A stretch of 39,368 nucleotides of DNA from Kitasatospora sp. GAS204B (GCF_029892155.1 NZ_JARZAG010000046.1:1-39368), one strand, 5' to 3'. Positions 15,368 to 24,430 are shown, numbered from the stretch's first letter. Translations and numbers: made by a program. Notes: generated by a model not told the origin, from the letters alone.

Positions 15368-16561
15368 GTGACCGAGCGCGTCGTACTCGCCTACTCGGGC
15401 GGTCTGGACACGTCCGTCTGCATCGGCTGGATCGCCGAGGAGACCGGCGCCGAGGTCATCGCCGTCGCCGTCGACGTCGGCCAGGGCGGCGAGGACCTGG
15501 ACGTGATCCGCCAGCGCGCACTGGACTGCGGCGCGGTCGAGGCCGAGGTCGCCGACGCCCGCGAGGAGTTCGCCGACGAGTACTGCCTGCCGGCCCTCAA
15601 GGCCAACGCGCTCTACCAGGGCCAGTACCCGCTGGTCTCCGCGCTCTCCCGCCCGGTGATCGTCAAGCACCTGGTCGCCGCCGCGCAGAAGCACGGCGCC
15701 ACCACCGTCGCGCACGGCTGCACCGGCAAGGGCAACGACCAGGTCCGCTTCGAGGTGGGCATCAACTCGCTCGCCCCGAACCTGAAGTGCATCGCCCCGG
15801 TGCGCGACTACGCGATGACCCGGGACAAGGCGATCGCCTTCGCCGAGGCGAAGAACCTCCCGATCGTCACCACCAAGAAGAACCCGTACTCGATCGACCA
15901 GAACGTCTTCGGGCGGGCCGTCGAGACCGGCTTCCTGGAGGACATCTGGAACGCCCCGATCGAGGACGTCTACGAGTACACCCAGGACCCGGCCACCGCG
16001 CGGGCGGCCGACGAGGTCGTCATCACCTTCGAGGCCGGCGTCCCGGTCGCGATCGACGGCCGCAAGGTGACCGTGCTCCAGGCCATCGAGGAGCTGAACA
16101 AGCGGGCCGGCGCCCAGGGCATCGGTCGCCTCGACATGGTCGAGGACCGGCTGGTCGGCATCAAGTCCCGGGAGATCTACGAGGCCCCCGGCGCGATCGC
16201 GCTGATCACCGCACACCAGGCGCTGGAGAACGTCACGGTCGAGCGTGAACTGGCCCGCTACAAGCGGCAGGTCGAGCAGCGCTGGGCCGAACTGGTCTAC
16301 GACGGCCTCTGGTTCTCCCCGCTGAAGCGCGCGCTGGACGGCTTCGTCGACGAGGCCAACCAGTGCGTGACCGGCGAGATCCGGATGGTGCTGCACGGCG
16401 GCCGCGCGGTTGTCAACGGCCGCAAGTCGGACCAGTCGCTGTACGACTTCAACCTCGCCACCTACGACACCGGCGACACCTTCGACCAGTCGATGTCGAA
16501 GGGCTTCATCGAGATCTTCGGGATGTCCTCGAAGATCGCCGCCCGCCGCGACCTGGCCTGA
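15368..16561 (+). CDS. argG: Argininosuccinate synthase
   Basis: A 397-residue ArgG joining citrulline and aspartate with ATP, via a citrulline-adenylate intermediate. The N-type ATP pyrophosphatase loop SGGLDTS lies at residues 10-16; the citrulline/aspartate-binding block GCTGKGNDQVRFE and the SIDQN segment are intact, as is the C-terminal oligomerisation tail. Length is normal. The GTG at 15368 follows AAGGAG. Unlike the five upstream arg genes it has its own promoter with an ARG-box-like palindrome. argH follows 125 bases later, beyond a hairpin. Confidence 0.97.
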   Translation: MTERVVLAYSGGLDTSVCIGWIAEETGAEVIAVAVDVGQGGEDLDVIRQRALDCGAVEAEVADAREEFADEYCLPALKANALYQGQYPLVSALSRPVIVKHLVAAAQKHGATTVAHGCTGKGNDQVRFEVGINSLAPNLKCIAPVRDYAMTRDKAIAFAEAKNLPIVTTKKNPYSIDQNVFGRAVETGFLEDIWNAPIEDVYEYTQDPATARAADEVVITFEAGVPVAIDGRKVTVLQAIEELNKRAGAQGIGRLDMVEDRLVGIKSREIYEAPGAIALITAHQALENVTVERELARYKRQVEQRWAELVYDGLWFSPLKRALDGFVDEANQCVTGEIRMVLHGGRAVVNGRKSDQSLYDFNLATYDTGDTFDQSMSKGFIEIFGMSSKIAARRDLA

Positions 16562-16615
16562 CGATCCGTCAGAACCCTGCCCTGGCGCGACAGTCCAAGG
16601 CAGCTTAGGTACCCC

Positions 16616-16650
16616 GAGCCCCGGTCGTCCTCCAGGCACGGCCGGGGCTC
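16616..16650 (+). terminator. Hairpin between argG and argH
   Basis: GAGCCCCGG (16616-16624) pairs perfectly with CCGGGGCTC (16642-16650) around a 17-base loop. There is no T run after it, so it may be a partial terminator or an mRNA-stabilising stem rather than a full stop. No separate argH promoter is obvious. Confidence 0.55.
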
Positions 16651-16686
16651 ACCCCCACCCGCAGACATCCAGCAAGGAGCCACGCG

Positions 16687-18111
16687 ATGTCGTCCGACCC
16701 GACCGCCGACGTCCGCCTCTGGGGCGCCCGCTTCGCCGACGGCCCCTCCGAGGCGCTGGCCAAGCTCTCCGCCTCGGTCCACTTCGACTGGCGGCTCGCC
16801 CCGTACGACATCGCGGGCTCCCGGGCGCATGCCCGTGCCCTGCACGCCGCCAAGCTCCTGACGGACGATGAACTCGCCGCCATGCTCGCCGGGTTGGACC
16901 AGCTGCTGGCCGACGTCGAGTCGGGCGCGTTCACCGGCACGATGGCCGACGAGGACGTGCACACCGCGCTGGAGCGCGGCCTGTTGGAGCGGCTCGGCGC
17001 CGAGCTGGGCGGCAAGCTGCGGGCCGGCCGCTCGCGCAACGACCAGATCGCCACGCTCTTCAGGATGTACCTGCGCGACCACGCCAAGATCATCGGTGGC
17101 CTGATCCTGGACCTCCAGGAGGCGTTGGTCGGCCTGGCCGAGGCGCACCCGGACACCGCGATGCCCGGCCGCACCCACCTGCAGCACGCCCAGCCGGTGC
17201 TCTTCGCCCACCACGTCCTCGCCCACGTGCAGGCGCTGGGCCGGGACGCCGAGCGGTTGCGCCAGTGGGATGCCCGCACGGCGGTCTCCCCGTACGGCTC
17301 CGGTGCGCTGGCCGGCTCCTCGCTCGGTCTGGACCCGCGCGCGGTCGCCGCCGAACTGGGCTTCGAGGGCGGCTCGGTGGGCAACTCGATCGACGGCACC
17401 GCCTCGCGCGACTTCGTCGCCGAGTTCGCCTTCGTCACCGCGATGATCGGCATCAACCTCTCCCGGATCGCGGAGGAGGTGATCATCTGGAACACCAAGG
17501 AGTTCGGCTTCATCACCCTGCACGACGCCTTCTCCACCGGGTCCTCGATCATGCCGCAGAAGAAGAACCCGGACATCGCCGAGCTGGCGCGGGGCAAGTC
17601 GGGCCGCCTGATCGGCAACCTGACCGGGCTGCTGGCCACCCTCAAGGCGCTGCCGCTGGCCTACAACCGGGACTTGCAGGAGGACAAGGAGCCGGTCTTC
17701 GACTCCTGCGACACGCTGGAGGTCCTGCTGCCGGCCTTCACCGGGATGATGGCCACCCTGACGGTCCACCGCGACCGGCTGGAGGAACTGGCCCCGGCCG
17801 GCTTCTCGCTGGCCACCGACATCGCCGAGTGGCTGGTCAAGCGCGGGGTGCCGTTCCGGGTGGCGCACGAGGTCGCGGGTGCGTGCGTCAAGGTCTGCGA
17901 GGGGCAGGGCATCGAGCTCTGGGACCTGACCGACCAGCAGTTCGCCGAGATCTCCGAGCACCTGACGCCCGAGGTGCGCGAGGTGCTCAGCGTGCACGGC
18001 GCGATCGGTGCCAGGGACGGGCGCGGCGGCACGGCGCCGAGCGCGGTGGCCACCCAGCTGGTCGAGGTCAAGGCGGACCTCGCCGTCCAGCGCGCCTGGA
18101 CCCGCCGCTGA
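16687..18111 (+). CDS. argH: Argininosuccinate lyase
   Basis: A 474-residue member of the aspartase/fumarase superfamily that splits argininosuccinate to arginine and fumarate. The superfamily signature GSSIMPQKKNPD begins at residue 285, with the catalytic serine in it; the other conserved regions are AGRSRNDQIAT and GRTHLQHAQPV, the latter carrying the catalytic histidine region. Length is normal. The ATG at 16687 follows AAGGAG. It completes the pathway encoded by this cluster except for ornithine carbamoyltransferase. A strong terminator follows. Confidence 0.97.
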   Translation: MSSDPTADVRLWGARFADGPSEALAKLSASVHFDWRLAPYDIAGSRAHARALHAAKLLTDDELAAMLAGLDQLLADVESGAFTGTMADEDVHTALERGLLERLGAELGGKLRAGRSRNDQIATLFRMYLRDHAKIIGGLILDLQEALVGLAEAHPDTAMPGRTHLQHAQPVLFAHHVLAHVQALGRDAERLRQWDARTAVSPYGSGALAGSSLGLDPRAVAAELGFEGGSVGNSIDGTASRDFVAEFAFVTAMIGINLSRIAEEVIIWNTKEFGFITLHDAFSTGSSIMPQKKNPDIAELARGKSGRLIGNLTGLLATLKALPLAYNRDLQEDKEPVFDSCDTLEVLLPAFTGMMATLTVHRDRLEELAPAGFSLATDIAEWLVKRGVPFRVAHEVAGACVKVCEGQGIELWDLTDQQFAEISEHLTPEVREVLSVHGAIGARDGRGGTAPSAVATQLVEVKADLAVQRAWTRR

Positions 18112-18167
18112 CCATCCGGCCCGAGGCGCCCGGCCCCGAGTCCGGCTGACCATCCGGTCCCACGTGC

Positions 18168-18196
18168 GGCCCCGGACCCGACCCGGGTCCGGGGCC
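18168..18196 (+). terminator. Terminator after argH
   Basis: A perfect 13-base-pair stem, 18168-18180 against 18184-18196 (GGCCCCGGACCCG and its complement), with a 3-base loop, 57 bases after the argH stop. The remainder of the gap to 18446 shows no gene. Confidence 0.8.
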
Positions 18197-18446
18197 GTCC
18201 GACCATCGTCCGAACCCTTCAGCGGGTGATATTTCCGCGTGATTTGCGCCACCCGGTACCGCCAGTGGGTTGAGAACAGCTGAAGGCTGGGTAGAGCGCT
18301 GGCGAACGCATCGCCGTTAACGGCTGATACGGTCTTGCGCTACCCCCGGTCAGGGACGATCTCCGACCGGGCAGACCTCCGGCAGGCCACCCGGTGCGAA
18401 ACCCTCACCCTGCGCCCCAGGTATTGACGATGGGAGGCCCCCGCAC

Positions 18447-18950
18447 ATGGGCATGAGCGTGATCATCTCGCCGGCGACCGAGCAGGACACCGAGCAGATC
18501 CTCAAACTCCAGTACCTCGGCTACCAGAGCGAGGCCGAACTCTACGGCGACTGGTCGATCGAGCCGCTGACCCAGACCCTGGAGAACCTGCGCGAGGAGC
18601 TGGCCGGCCGGCACGTGCTGGTCGCGCGGCTGGGCGACGAGGTGGTCGGCGCGGTGCGCGGCTGGGTCGAGGAGGACGGCGTGGGCCGGATAAGCCGCCT
18701 GGTGGTGCACCCCCGGATGCAGCGCCACGGCCTCGGCGGTCGGCTGCTGCAGGCGCTCGAGGAACTGCTGCGGCAGGACGAGCGCCCGGTGTACTCCTTC
18801 CAACTCCTCTCCGGCCACCGCAGCCTGGGCAACCTGCGCCTGTACGCGAGCCAGGGCTACCGGCAGACGGCGGTCCGCCCGGTCACCCGCCGGCTGAGCT
18901 TCGTGACCCTGGAGAAGCCCGTCGAGGCCCCGCTGGCCGCCGCGGTCTGA
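18447..18950 (+). CDS. GNAT family N-acetyltransferase
   Basis: A 167-residue single GNAT domain. The acetyl-CoA pyrophosphate loop (motif A) is in ISRLVVHPRMQRHGLGGRLLQAL, with the R/Q-x-x-G-x-G/A variant QRHGLGG; motif B ends LYASQGYRQ. A FQLLSGHRSLGNLRLY segment matches the small-molecule GNAT subgroup. The acceptor is not predictable. The ATG at 18447 is preceded by GGGAGG; a second ATG at 18453 is possible. It is a single-gene unit bounded by terminators on both sides. Confidence 0.88.
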   Translation: MGMSVIISPATEQDTEQILKLQYLGYQSEAELYGDWSIEPLTQTLENLREELAGRHVLVARLGDEVVGAVRGWVEEDGVGRISRLVVHPRMQRHGLGGRLLQALEELLRQDERPVYSFQLLSGHRSLGNLRLYASQGYRQTAVRPVTRRLSFVTLEKPVEAPLAAAV

Positions 18951-18957
18951 CCTCGGC

Positions 18958-18995
18958 CACCACTGTCGGACCCGGCCACAGCTGTCGGACCCAGC
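18958..18995. repeat. 19-bp direct repeat after GNAT gene
   Basis: Two 19-base units at 18958-18976 and 18977-18995 share the core CTGTCGGACCC with GC CAC ends. No function is apparent. Confidence 0.5.
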
Positions 18996-19031
18996 CACCG
19001 CCGATTGGTCCGAACCACCGGTCGTACCCAA

Positions 19032-19075
19032 CGCCGAACGGCTCCACCACCATGGTGGGGCCGTTCGGCGTTTCC
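19032..19075 (+). terminator. Terminator after GNAT gene
   Basis: CGCCGAACGGC (19032-19042) pairs with GCCGTTCGGCG (19060-19070); the 17-base interior itself contains CCACC/GGTGG. A TTT run follows directly. This is a good intrinsic terminator separating the GNAT gene from the met leader. Confidence 0.8.
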
Positions 19076-19161
19076 CTTGTGGCGACTGGGCCGTGTCCGC
19101 ATTTCGGACATCACATCCTGATTTCTGGGACCCGGCCTTGGTATCTGCTTTACTTACTTTC

Positions 19162-19245
19162 ATGACTGCGACGACGAAGACCACCGCCACCGGCACCATG
19201 CCGGCAGGTGTGCGTGGCATGTGTTGTCGAATGTGTCACTGCTGA
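19162..19245 (+). CDS. Cys-rich leader peptide upstream of metN (uORF)
   Basis: A 27-codon ORF whose last eight residues are MCCRMCHC, that is, four cysteine codons (TGT TGT, TGT, TGC) next to the TGA. It begins MTATTKTTATG and has no Shine-Dalgarno before the ATG, which suits a leaderless mRNA. It lies 219 bases before metN with no other gene between. In mycobacteria, leaderless poly-cysteine short ORFs are established cysteine-responsive attenuators of downstream sulfur genes; here ribosome pausing at the Cys codons could couple cysteine supply to metNIQ. This function is inferred. A shorter form starting at the ATG at 19198 is possible. Confidence 0.6.
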   Translation: MTATTKTTATGTMPAGVRGMCCRMCHC

Positions 19246-19464
19246 TCGGGCCTGACGCCCCGCGGGCCACCGCCCGCCCAGCCCCTCGATCCGCCGCCTC
19301 CCGCTGACCGTTCGGTCGGTTCCGCACGGGATGCCCGGCACCCCCGGTCGAGTCCGGCTCACCCCGCCACATCCCCCGCCCCGAGGCACGGCGTCCGCAC
19401 GCCCGCGCCCAGGAGGTCGGGCCCGTGCGCACCGCCCCACCCGACCCGACCCACGGAAGCAGCT

Positions 19465-20514
19465 GTGATCACCACCAAGGACCTCACCAAGGTCTACACC
19501 TCACGCGGCCGCCAGGTCAGCGCACTGCGCGGCGTCGACCTGCACGTCCGCACCGGCGAGGTGTACGGCGTCGTCGGCACCTCGGGCGCGGGCAAGAGCA
19601 CCCTGATTCGCTGCGTCAACCTGCTGGAGCGCCCGAGCTCAGGCACCGTCACGGTGGACGGCGTCGAACTGACCGCGCTGCCCGGCGGCCGGCCCGGATC
19701 CGCCCAGCGCGGGGCCGGGCGCGAACTGCGCGCCGCGCGCGGCCGGATCGGCATGGTCTTCCAGCACTTCAACCTGCTCTCCTCGCGCACCGTCCGGGAG
19801 AACGTCGAACTGCCGCTGGAACTCACCGGCCTGGGCCGCACCGAGCGCCGCCGCAAGGCCGGCGAGCTGTTGGAGCTGGTCGGGCTCGGCGACAAGGCCG
19901 GCGCCTACCCGAGCCAGCTCTCCGGTGGCCAGAAGCAGCGGGTCGGCATCGCCCGCGCGCTGGCCGGCGACCCCAAGGTGCTGCTCTCCGACGAGGCCAC
20001 CTCGGCCCTCGACCCGGAGACCACCCGCTCGATCCTGGCGCTGCTGCGCGAGCTCAACCAGCAACTGGGCCTGACCGTGCTGCTGATCACCCATGAGATG
20101 GAGGTGATCAAGTCGGTCTGCGACTCCGCCGCGCTGATGCGCGACGGACGGATCACCGAGTCCGGCACGCTCACCGACCTGCTCGCCACCGAGGGCTCGG
20201 AACTGGCCCGAGAGCTCTTCCCGCTCGGCGACCCCGACTCCGACCTCGGCACCGGGCGCCCGGGCGCCACCGTGCTGGAGATCACCTTCCAGGGCGACAG
20301 CTCGAGCCAGCCGTTCGTCTCCCAGCTGGCCAGGACCTACCAGGTCGACATCAACATCCTGGGTGCCGCGGTGGAGACCATCGGCGGCCGCCAGGTCGGC
20401 CGGATGCGGGTCGAGCTGCCCGGCGACCACCAGGACAACGTGGTGCCGATCGGCTTCCTGCGCGAGCAGGGCCTGCAGGTGGACCTGATCAGCCCGAACG
20501 GAGTTGTGGCATGA
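19465..20514 (+). CDS. metN: Methionine ABC transporter ATP-binding protein
   Basis: A 349-residue ATPase of the MetNI-Q importer. Walker A GTSGAGKST is at residues 38-46, the Q-loop is in MVFQHFNLLS, the ABC signature LSGGQ is at 152-156 and Walker B LLSDEATSALD at 173-183. After residue ~265 a C-terminal NIL domain is present (LEITFQGDSSSQPFVSQL), which binds methionine and inhibits transport in E. coli MetN, so substrate trans-inhibition is likely. GTG start at 19465 after GGAAGC. The stop overlaps metI by 4 bases. Confidence 0.95.
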   Translation: MITTKDLTKVYTSRGRQVSALRGVDLHVRTGEVYGVVGTSGAGKSTLIRCVNLLERPSSGTVTVDGVELTALPGGRPGSAQRGAGRELRAARGRIGMVFQHFNLLSSRTVRENVELPLELTGLGRTERRRKAGELLELVGLGDKAGAYPSQLSGGQKQRVGIARALAGDPKVLLSDEATSALDPETTRSILALLRELNQQLGLTVLLITHEMEVIKSVCDSAALMRDGRITESGTLTDLLATEGSELARELFPLGDPDSDLGTGRPGATVLEITFQGDSSSQPFVSQLARTYQVDINILGAAVETIGGRQVGRMRVELPGDHQDNVVPIGFLREQGLQVDLISPNGVVA

Positions 20515-21164
20515 ACTGGGACGACATGCAGCCGCTGCTGCACGACGCGACGATCGAGACGCTGCAGATGGTCGGCATCGCCACCCTGGTCACGTTGCTG
20601 GTCGGCCTGCCGCTCGGGGTGCTGCTGGTCCTCACCGACAAGGGCGGTCCGCTGCGCAACGCGGTGGTCAACAAAGTGGTCGGTGCGATCGTCAACGTCG
20701 GCCGCTCGCTGCCCTTCGTGATCCTGCTGGTCGCGCTGATCCCGTTCACCCGCTGGGTGGTCGGCACCTCGATCGGCTGGCAGGCGGCCACCGTGCCGCT
20801 GGCCGTCGGCGCCATCCCGTTCTACGCCCGGCTGGTGGAGAGCGCGGTGCGCGGCGTGGACGGCGGGTTGGTCGAGGCCGTGCACGCGATGGGCGGCGGC
20901 ACCTGGGCCGTGGTCCGCAAGGTGCTGCTGCCCGAGGCGCTGCCCGCGCTGCTCGCCGCACTGACCACCACCGTGATCGCGCTGGTCGGCTACTCGGCGA
21001 TGGCCGGCACGGTCGGCGGCGGTGGCCTCGGCAACCTGGCGATCACCTACGGCTACATGCGGTTCGAGACCAACTTCATGATCGTCATCGTGGTCGAGCT
21101 GGTCCTGCTGGTGACCCTGGTCCAGTTGCTCGGCGACTTCGCCGTCCGCCGCCTCAAGCGCTGA
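20511..21164 (+). CDS. metI: Methionine ABC transporter permease
   Basis: A 217-residue membrane protein with about five transmembrane segments, the size of MetI. The cytoplasmic coupling EAA-type loop reads VEAVHAMGGGTWAVVRKVLLPEALPAL, typical of MetI-family permeases, and is followed by the GTVGGGGLGNLAI hallmark. The ATG at 20511 overlaps the metN stop. Two copies with a MetN dimer would form the inner-membrane channel fed by the lipoprotein MetQ. Confidence 0.95.
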   Translation: MNWDDMQPLLHDATIETLQMVGIATLVTLLVGLPLGVLLVLTDKGGPLRNAVVNKVVGAIVNVGRSLPFVILLVALIPFTRWVVGTSIGWQAATVPLAVGAIPFYARLVESAVRGVDGGLVEAVHAMGGGTWAVVRKVLLPEALPALLAALTTTVIALVGYSAMAGTVGGGGLGNLAITYGYMRFETNFMIVIVVELVLLVTLVQLLGDFAVRRLKR

Positions 21165-21271
21165 CGCCTCCTCACCAGAGCCCCAACGGCCCCACCACAG
21201 CAGCCCCCTCAGACTTCCGCCCCCGAACTCCCGGGTGCGCGGCCCCCGTCCAACGGAGAAAGGCACTTTTC

Positions 21272-22096
21272 GTGCGTACCGTCCTGAAGTCCACCGCCCT
21301 CCTCGCCACCGCAGGCCTGACCCTCACGATCGCGGCCTGCTCCTCCTCCGGCAGCTCCTCGAACAGCGCCGACAAGCCGCTCGTCGTGGTCGCCAGCCCC
21401 ACCCCGCACGCCCAGATCCTCGACTACATCAAGGACAACCTGGCGGCGAAGGCGGGCCTGAAGCTGACGGTCAAGGAGGTCACGGACTACACCCTGCAGA
21501 ACCCCGCCGTGCAGGATGGCTCCGCCGATGCCAACTTCTTCCAGCACGTCCCCTACCTGACCGACTTCAACAAGACCCACGGCACCGACATCGTGCCGGT
21601 CGAGAACGTCCACCTGGAGCCGCTGGGCGTCTACTCGAAGAAGGTCAAGAAGATCGGCGACCTGGCCGACGGCGCCTCCGTCGCGGTGCCCAACGACGCC
21701 ACCAACGAGGGCCGCGCGCTCAAGCTGCTGGCCGACAACCAGGTGATCACCCTGAAGGACGGGGTCGGCACCGGCGCCACCGTCCGCGACATCGCCGGCA
21801 ACCCGAAGCACCTCAAGTTCAAGGAGCTGGACGCCGCCCAGCTGCCGCGCGCGCTGGACGACGTGGACGCCTCGGTGATCAACGGCAACAACGCGCTGGG
21901 CGCCGGCCTCAAGCCCGCCACCGACGCGATCCTGCTGGAGAAGGCCGAGGGCAACCCGTACGCCAACGTGCTCGCGGTCAAGAAGGGCCACGAGAACGAC
22001 CCGCGGGTGCAGAAGCTGGCCCAGCTGCTGCACTCGCCCGAGGTGAAGAAGTACATCGAGGACACCTTCCAGGGCTCGGTCATCCCGGCCTTCTGA
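21272..22096 (+). CDS. metQ: Methionine-binding lipoprotein
   Basis: A 274-residue NlpA/MetQ solute-binding lipoprotein. A positively charged start (MRTVLK) leads into a hydrophobic segment and a lipobox IAAC with lipidated Cys23, then a Ser-rich linker and the binding domain, including FFQHVPYLTDFN, VAVPNDATNEGRALKLL and SVINGNNALGAGL, all characteristic of the family. GTG start at 21272 follows GGAGAAAGG. Anchored outside the membrane, it delivers methionine to MetNI. The long upstream open frame over metI is a shadow. Confidence 0.95.
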   Translation: MRTVLKSTALLATAGLTLTIAACSSSGSSSNSADKPLVVVASPTPHAQILDYIKDNLAAKAGLKLTVKEVTDYTLQNPAVQDGSADANFFQHVPYLTDFNKTHGTDIVPVENVHLEPLGVYSKKVKKIGDLADGASVAVPNDATNEGRALKLLADNQVITLKDGVGTGATVRDIAGNPKHLKFKELDAAQLPRALDDVDASVINGNNALGAGLKPATDAILLEKAEGNPYANVLAVKKGHENDPRVQKLAQLLHSPEVKKYIEDTFQGSVIPAF

Positions 22097-22137
22097 CCGG
22101 CGCCCGGCCGGACGACGGCCCACCGGTGACGTGCCCC

Positions 22138-22165
22138 GTGCCCCGCCGCACCCGCGGCGGGGCAC
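22138..22165 (+). terminator. Terminator after metQ
   Basis: GTGCCCCGCCGC (22138-22149) and GCGGCGGGGCAC (22154-22165) form a perfect 12-base-pair stem with loop ACCC, 41 bases after metQ. Confidence 0.8.
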
Positions 22166-22263
22166 GACACCCCCTGGGGCCAACTGACGGTCCGTCGACC
22201 CCCGGCGACGCCCGGCGTGCGCGGGGCGTACCGTGGGTCCACGACCCGGCGAGGAGAGACGGT

Positions 22264-22890
22264 ATGCCAGCGAGTTTCCCCGAGACCGCGATCAGCACCG
22301 AACGGCTGCTGTTGCGCCCTCTGGAGGAGGGCGACGGGCCCGAGTTGGTCGCCATGATGGCCGACGACCTGGTGCTCAGCTGGACCGACGTACCGCAGCC
22401 GTTCACCCACGCCCACGCGCTGCGCTGGGTCCGCCACCGAGCGCCCGAGCAGCGCGCCGAGGGGAGCGGGATCGCCTTCGCCGTCACCGAGCACCTGACC
22501 CAGCGGCTGGTCGGCCTGGTCGAACTGCGGCACACCGACTGGCGGCTGCTGAGCACCGAGGCCGCCTACGTCACCGCGCCCTGGGCCCGCGGCGAGGGTT
22601 ACGCGGTCGAATCGCTGCTCGGCGTGGCCCAGTGGCTCTTCGAGGACCGCGGCTTCCACCGCCTCGAACTGCGGACGGCGGCCGGCAACACCGCCGCCCA
22701 GCAGGTCGCCCAGAAGATCGGCTGCATCAGCGAGGGCGTGCTGCGCAGCGCCTGGATAGTGCGCAGCGGCGAGGTCGGTTCGGCCGGCGAGGAGAGCCGC
22801 AGCGACCTGATCGTCTGGAGCCTGCTCCCCGAAGACCTCGAACCGGTACGGGAATCGCCCGCCCCGTTCGCCGCGCTGCGGCGCGGCTGA
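22264..22890 (+). CDS. GNAT acetyltransferase, RimJ/RimL type
   Basis: A 208-residue GNAT of the RimJ/RimL group. It opens with TERLLLRPLEEGDGPEL, a classic beta1-alpha1 start of this group; acetyl-CoA binding is in AYVTAPWARGEGYAVESL, and the C-terminal half contains LELRTAAGNTAAQQVAQKIG, where the Asn contacts cofactor. RimL-type enzymes acetylate protein N-termini or small amines; the target is not predictable. The ATG at 22264 follows GAGGAGAG; an upstream in-frame extension over metQ is rejected. It stands alone between terminator and cobL. Confidence 0.9.
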   Translation: MPASFPETAISTERLLLRPLEEGDGPELVAMMADDLVLSWTDVPQPFTHAHALRWVRHRAPEQRAEGSGIAFAVTEHLTQRLVGLVELRHTDWRLLSTEAAYVTAPWARGEGYAVESLLGVAQWLFEDRGFHRLELRTAAGNTAAQQVAQKIGCISEGVLRSAWIVRSGEVGSAGEESRSDLIVWSLLPEDLEPVRESPAPFAALRRG

Positions 22891-23182
22891 GGCCGAGCCC
22901 GGCCCGCCCGGCGCTCGCGTCGTACTCGTGTCGCGCTCATGCAGTGCTCGTGTCGCACTCGGATCGCGCCCGTACCGTGCTCGTTCGGTGCGCGTAGCAC
23001 CGAGGCGGCGGCTGGGACACCTGGGCCTACCAGGTAACCTCCTCTCCTGGACGGATGGCCGCAGCGGCGGGGGTGGGTGCACCTGATGCCCGCGTGGCTC
23101 CGGCCGATCCAGGGGCCAGTCGCGCGCACCGCCGCGCGCCGTGGCCGAGTCGTGAGGCGGGAACCGAGGGAGAGCAGCCGCG

Positions 23183-24403
23183 ATGGCTGACCGGATCACG
23201 GTCATCGGGTGGGACGGCACGCCGCTGACCGCGGCGGCCGCTGCCGCGCTCGCCGCGGCCACCTTGGTGGCGGGTGCGCCCTACCAGCTCAACGCGCTGC
23301 CGGTGCCGGCCGCCGCCGAGCGGATCGCGCTCGGCAGCGTCGAGTCGGCGGCCCGCCGGATCGCCGAACACCGCGGCGCGGTGGTGGTGGTCGCCGAGGG
23401 CGACCCCGGCTTCTTCGGCGTGGTGCGCACCCTGCGCCGGCCGGAGTACGGCCTGGAGTTGGAGGTGCTGCCGGCCGTCTCGTCGGTCGCCGCCGCCTTC
23501 GCCCGGGCCGGGATGGCCTGGGAGGACGCCCAGGTGGTGAGCACGCACGGCGGTCGGCTGCGCAAGGCGGCCAACGTCTGCCGGGCCCACTCCAAGGTCG
23601 CCGTACTGACCAGTCCCGACGCCGGGCCCAGCGAGCTGGCCCTGATGCTGCGCGGGGTGCACCGCACCTTCGTCGTCTGCGAGGCGCTCGGCACCGAGGA
23701 AGAGGACGTCTCGGTACTGACCTCCGACCGGGTGCCCGACCACGACTGGCGCGATCCCAGCGTGGTGCTGGTGATCGGCGGCAACGCGCGGACCCAGGCC
23801 GTGGACGCGCCCTCCGGCTGGTTGGCGGGCCGCCCGGTCGGCTACCCGGCCGCCGAGCGCGGCTGGGCGCTGCCCGGTGACGCCTACGACGGGGAGGGCG
23901 TGCGGACCCTCTCCGAGCAGACCCGGGCGGTGATCCTGGCCCGGCTCGGTCCGGGACCCGGTGACCTGGTGTGGTGCGTGGGCGCCGGCAGCGGCGCACT
24001 CGCGGTGGAGACGGCGCGGTTCGGCGCGGCCGTGGTGGCCGTCGAGGCGGACGCCGCCGGCTGCGCGCGGATCGCGGTCAACGCGCGCCGGTACGGGGTC
24101 GAGCTGGAGACCGCCGCCGGCAGCGCGCCCGAGGTGCTCGGCGGGCTGCCCGAGCCGGACGCCGTGGTGGTCGAACGCGGTGGCGCCGAGGTGGTGGCGG
24201 CGGTCCTGACCCGCCGTCCGGGCCGTCTGGTCGCGCCGGCCCGCACCCTGGCCGAGGCGGAGCAGATCCGCGCCGTGGTCGCCGCCGCCGGCTACCAGGT
24301 GGAGGGCGCGATCCTGCAGTCCGCGCCGCTCACCACCGACGGCGGTCTGACGATCGGCGCGGGGGAGAGCAACCTGGTGCTCTGGGCCGAGCCCAAGGGC
24401 TGA
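23183..24403 (+). CDS. cobL: Precorrin-6Y C5,15-methyltransferase (decarboxylating), CbiE-CbiT fusion
   Basis: A 406-residue two-domain enzyme of the cobalamin pathway. Residues 1 to ~195 are the CbiE-type tetrapyrrole methyltransferase domain (EGDPGFFGVVRTL, EVLPAVSSVAAAFARAGM), methylating C5. Residues ~215-400 are the CbiT-type class I MTase with the SAM loop CVGAGSGALAVE, methylating C15 and decarboxylating C12's acetate. Typical CobL length. The ATG at 23183 follows GAGGGAGAG. The 292 bases upstream hold short TCGTGTCGC-like repeats but no recognisable cobalamin riboswitch. Confidence 0.93.
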   Translation: MADRITVIGWDGTPLTAAAAAALAAATLVAGAPYQLNALPVPAAAERIALGSVESAARRIAEHRGAVVVVAEGDPGFFGVVRTLRRPEYGLELEVLPAVSSVAAAFARAGMAWEDAQVVSTHGGRLRKAANVCRAHSKVAVLTSPDAGPSELALMLRGVHRTFVVCEALGTEEEDVSVLTSDRVPDHDWRDPSVVLVIGGNARTQAVDAPSGWLAGRPVGYPAAERGWALPGDAYDGEGVRTLSEQTRAVILARLGPGPGDLVWCVGAGSGALAVETARFGAAVVAVEADAAGCARIAVNARRYGVELETAAGSAPEVLGGLPEPDAVVVERGGAEVVAAVLTRRPGRLVAPARTLAEAEQIRAVVAAAGYQVEGAILQSAPLTTDGGLTIGAGESNLVLWAEPKG

Positions 24404-24430
24404 GCCGCACCGGTCGGTCGACGGACCCGG

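Noticed and set aside
16462..18252. 596-codon minus-strand ORF opposite argH
   Set aside because: Shadow of argH; argH has complete lyase signatures.
22891..23182. Possible cobalamin riboswitch before cobL
   Set aside because: No B12 box or the conserved core could be found; only short TCGTGTCGC-like repeats.
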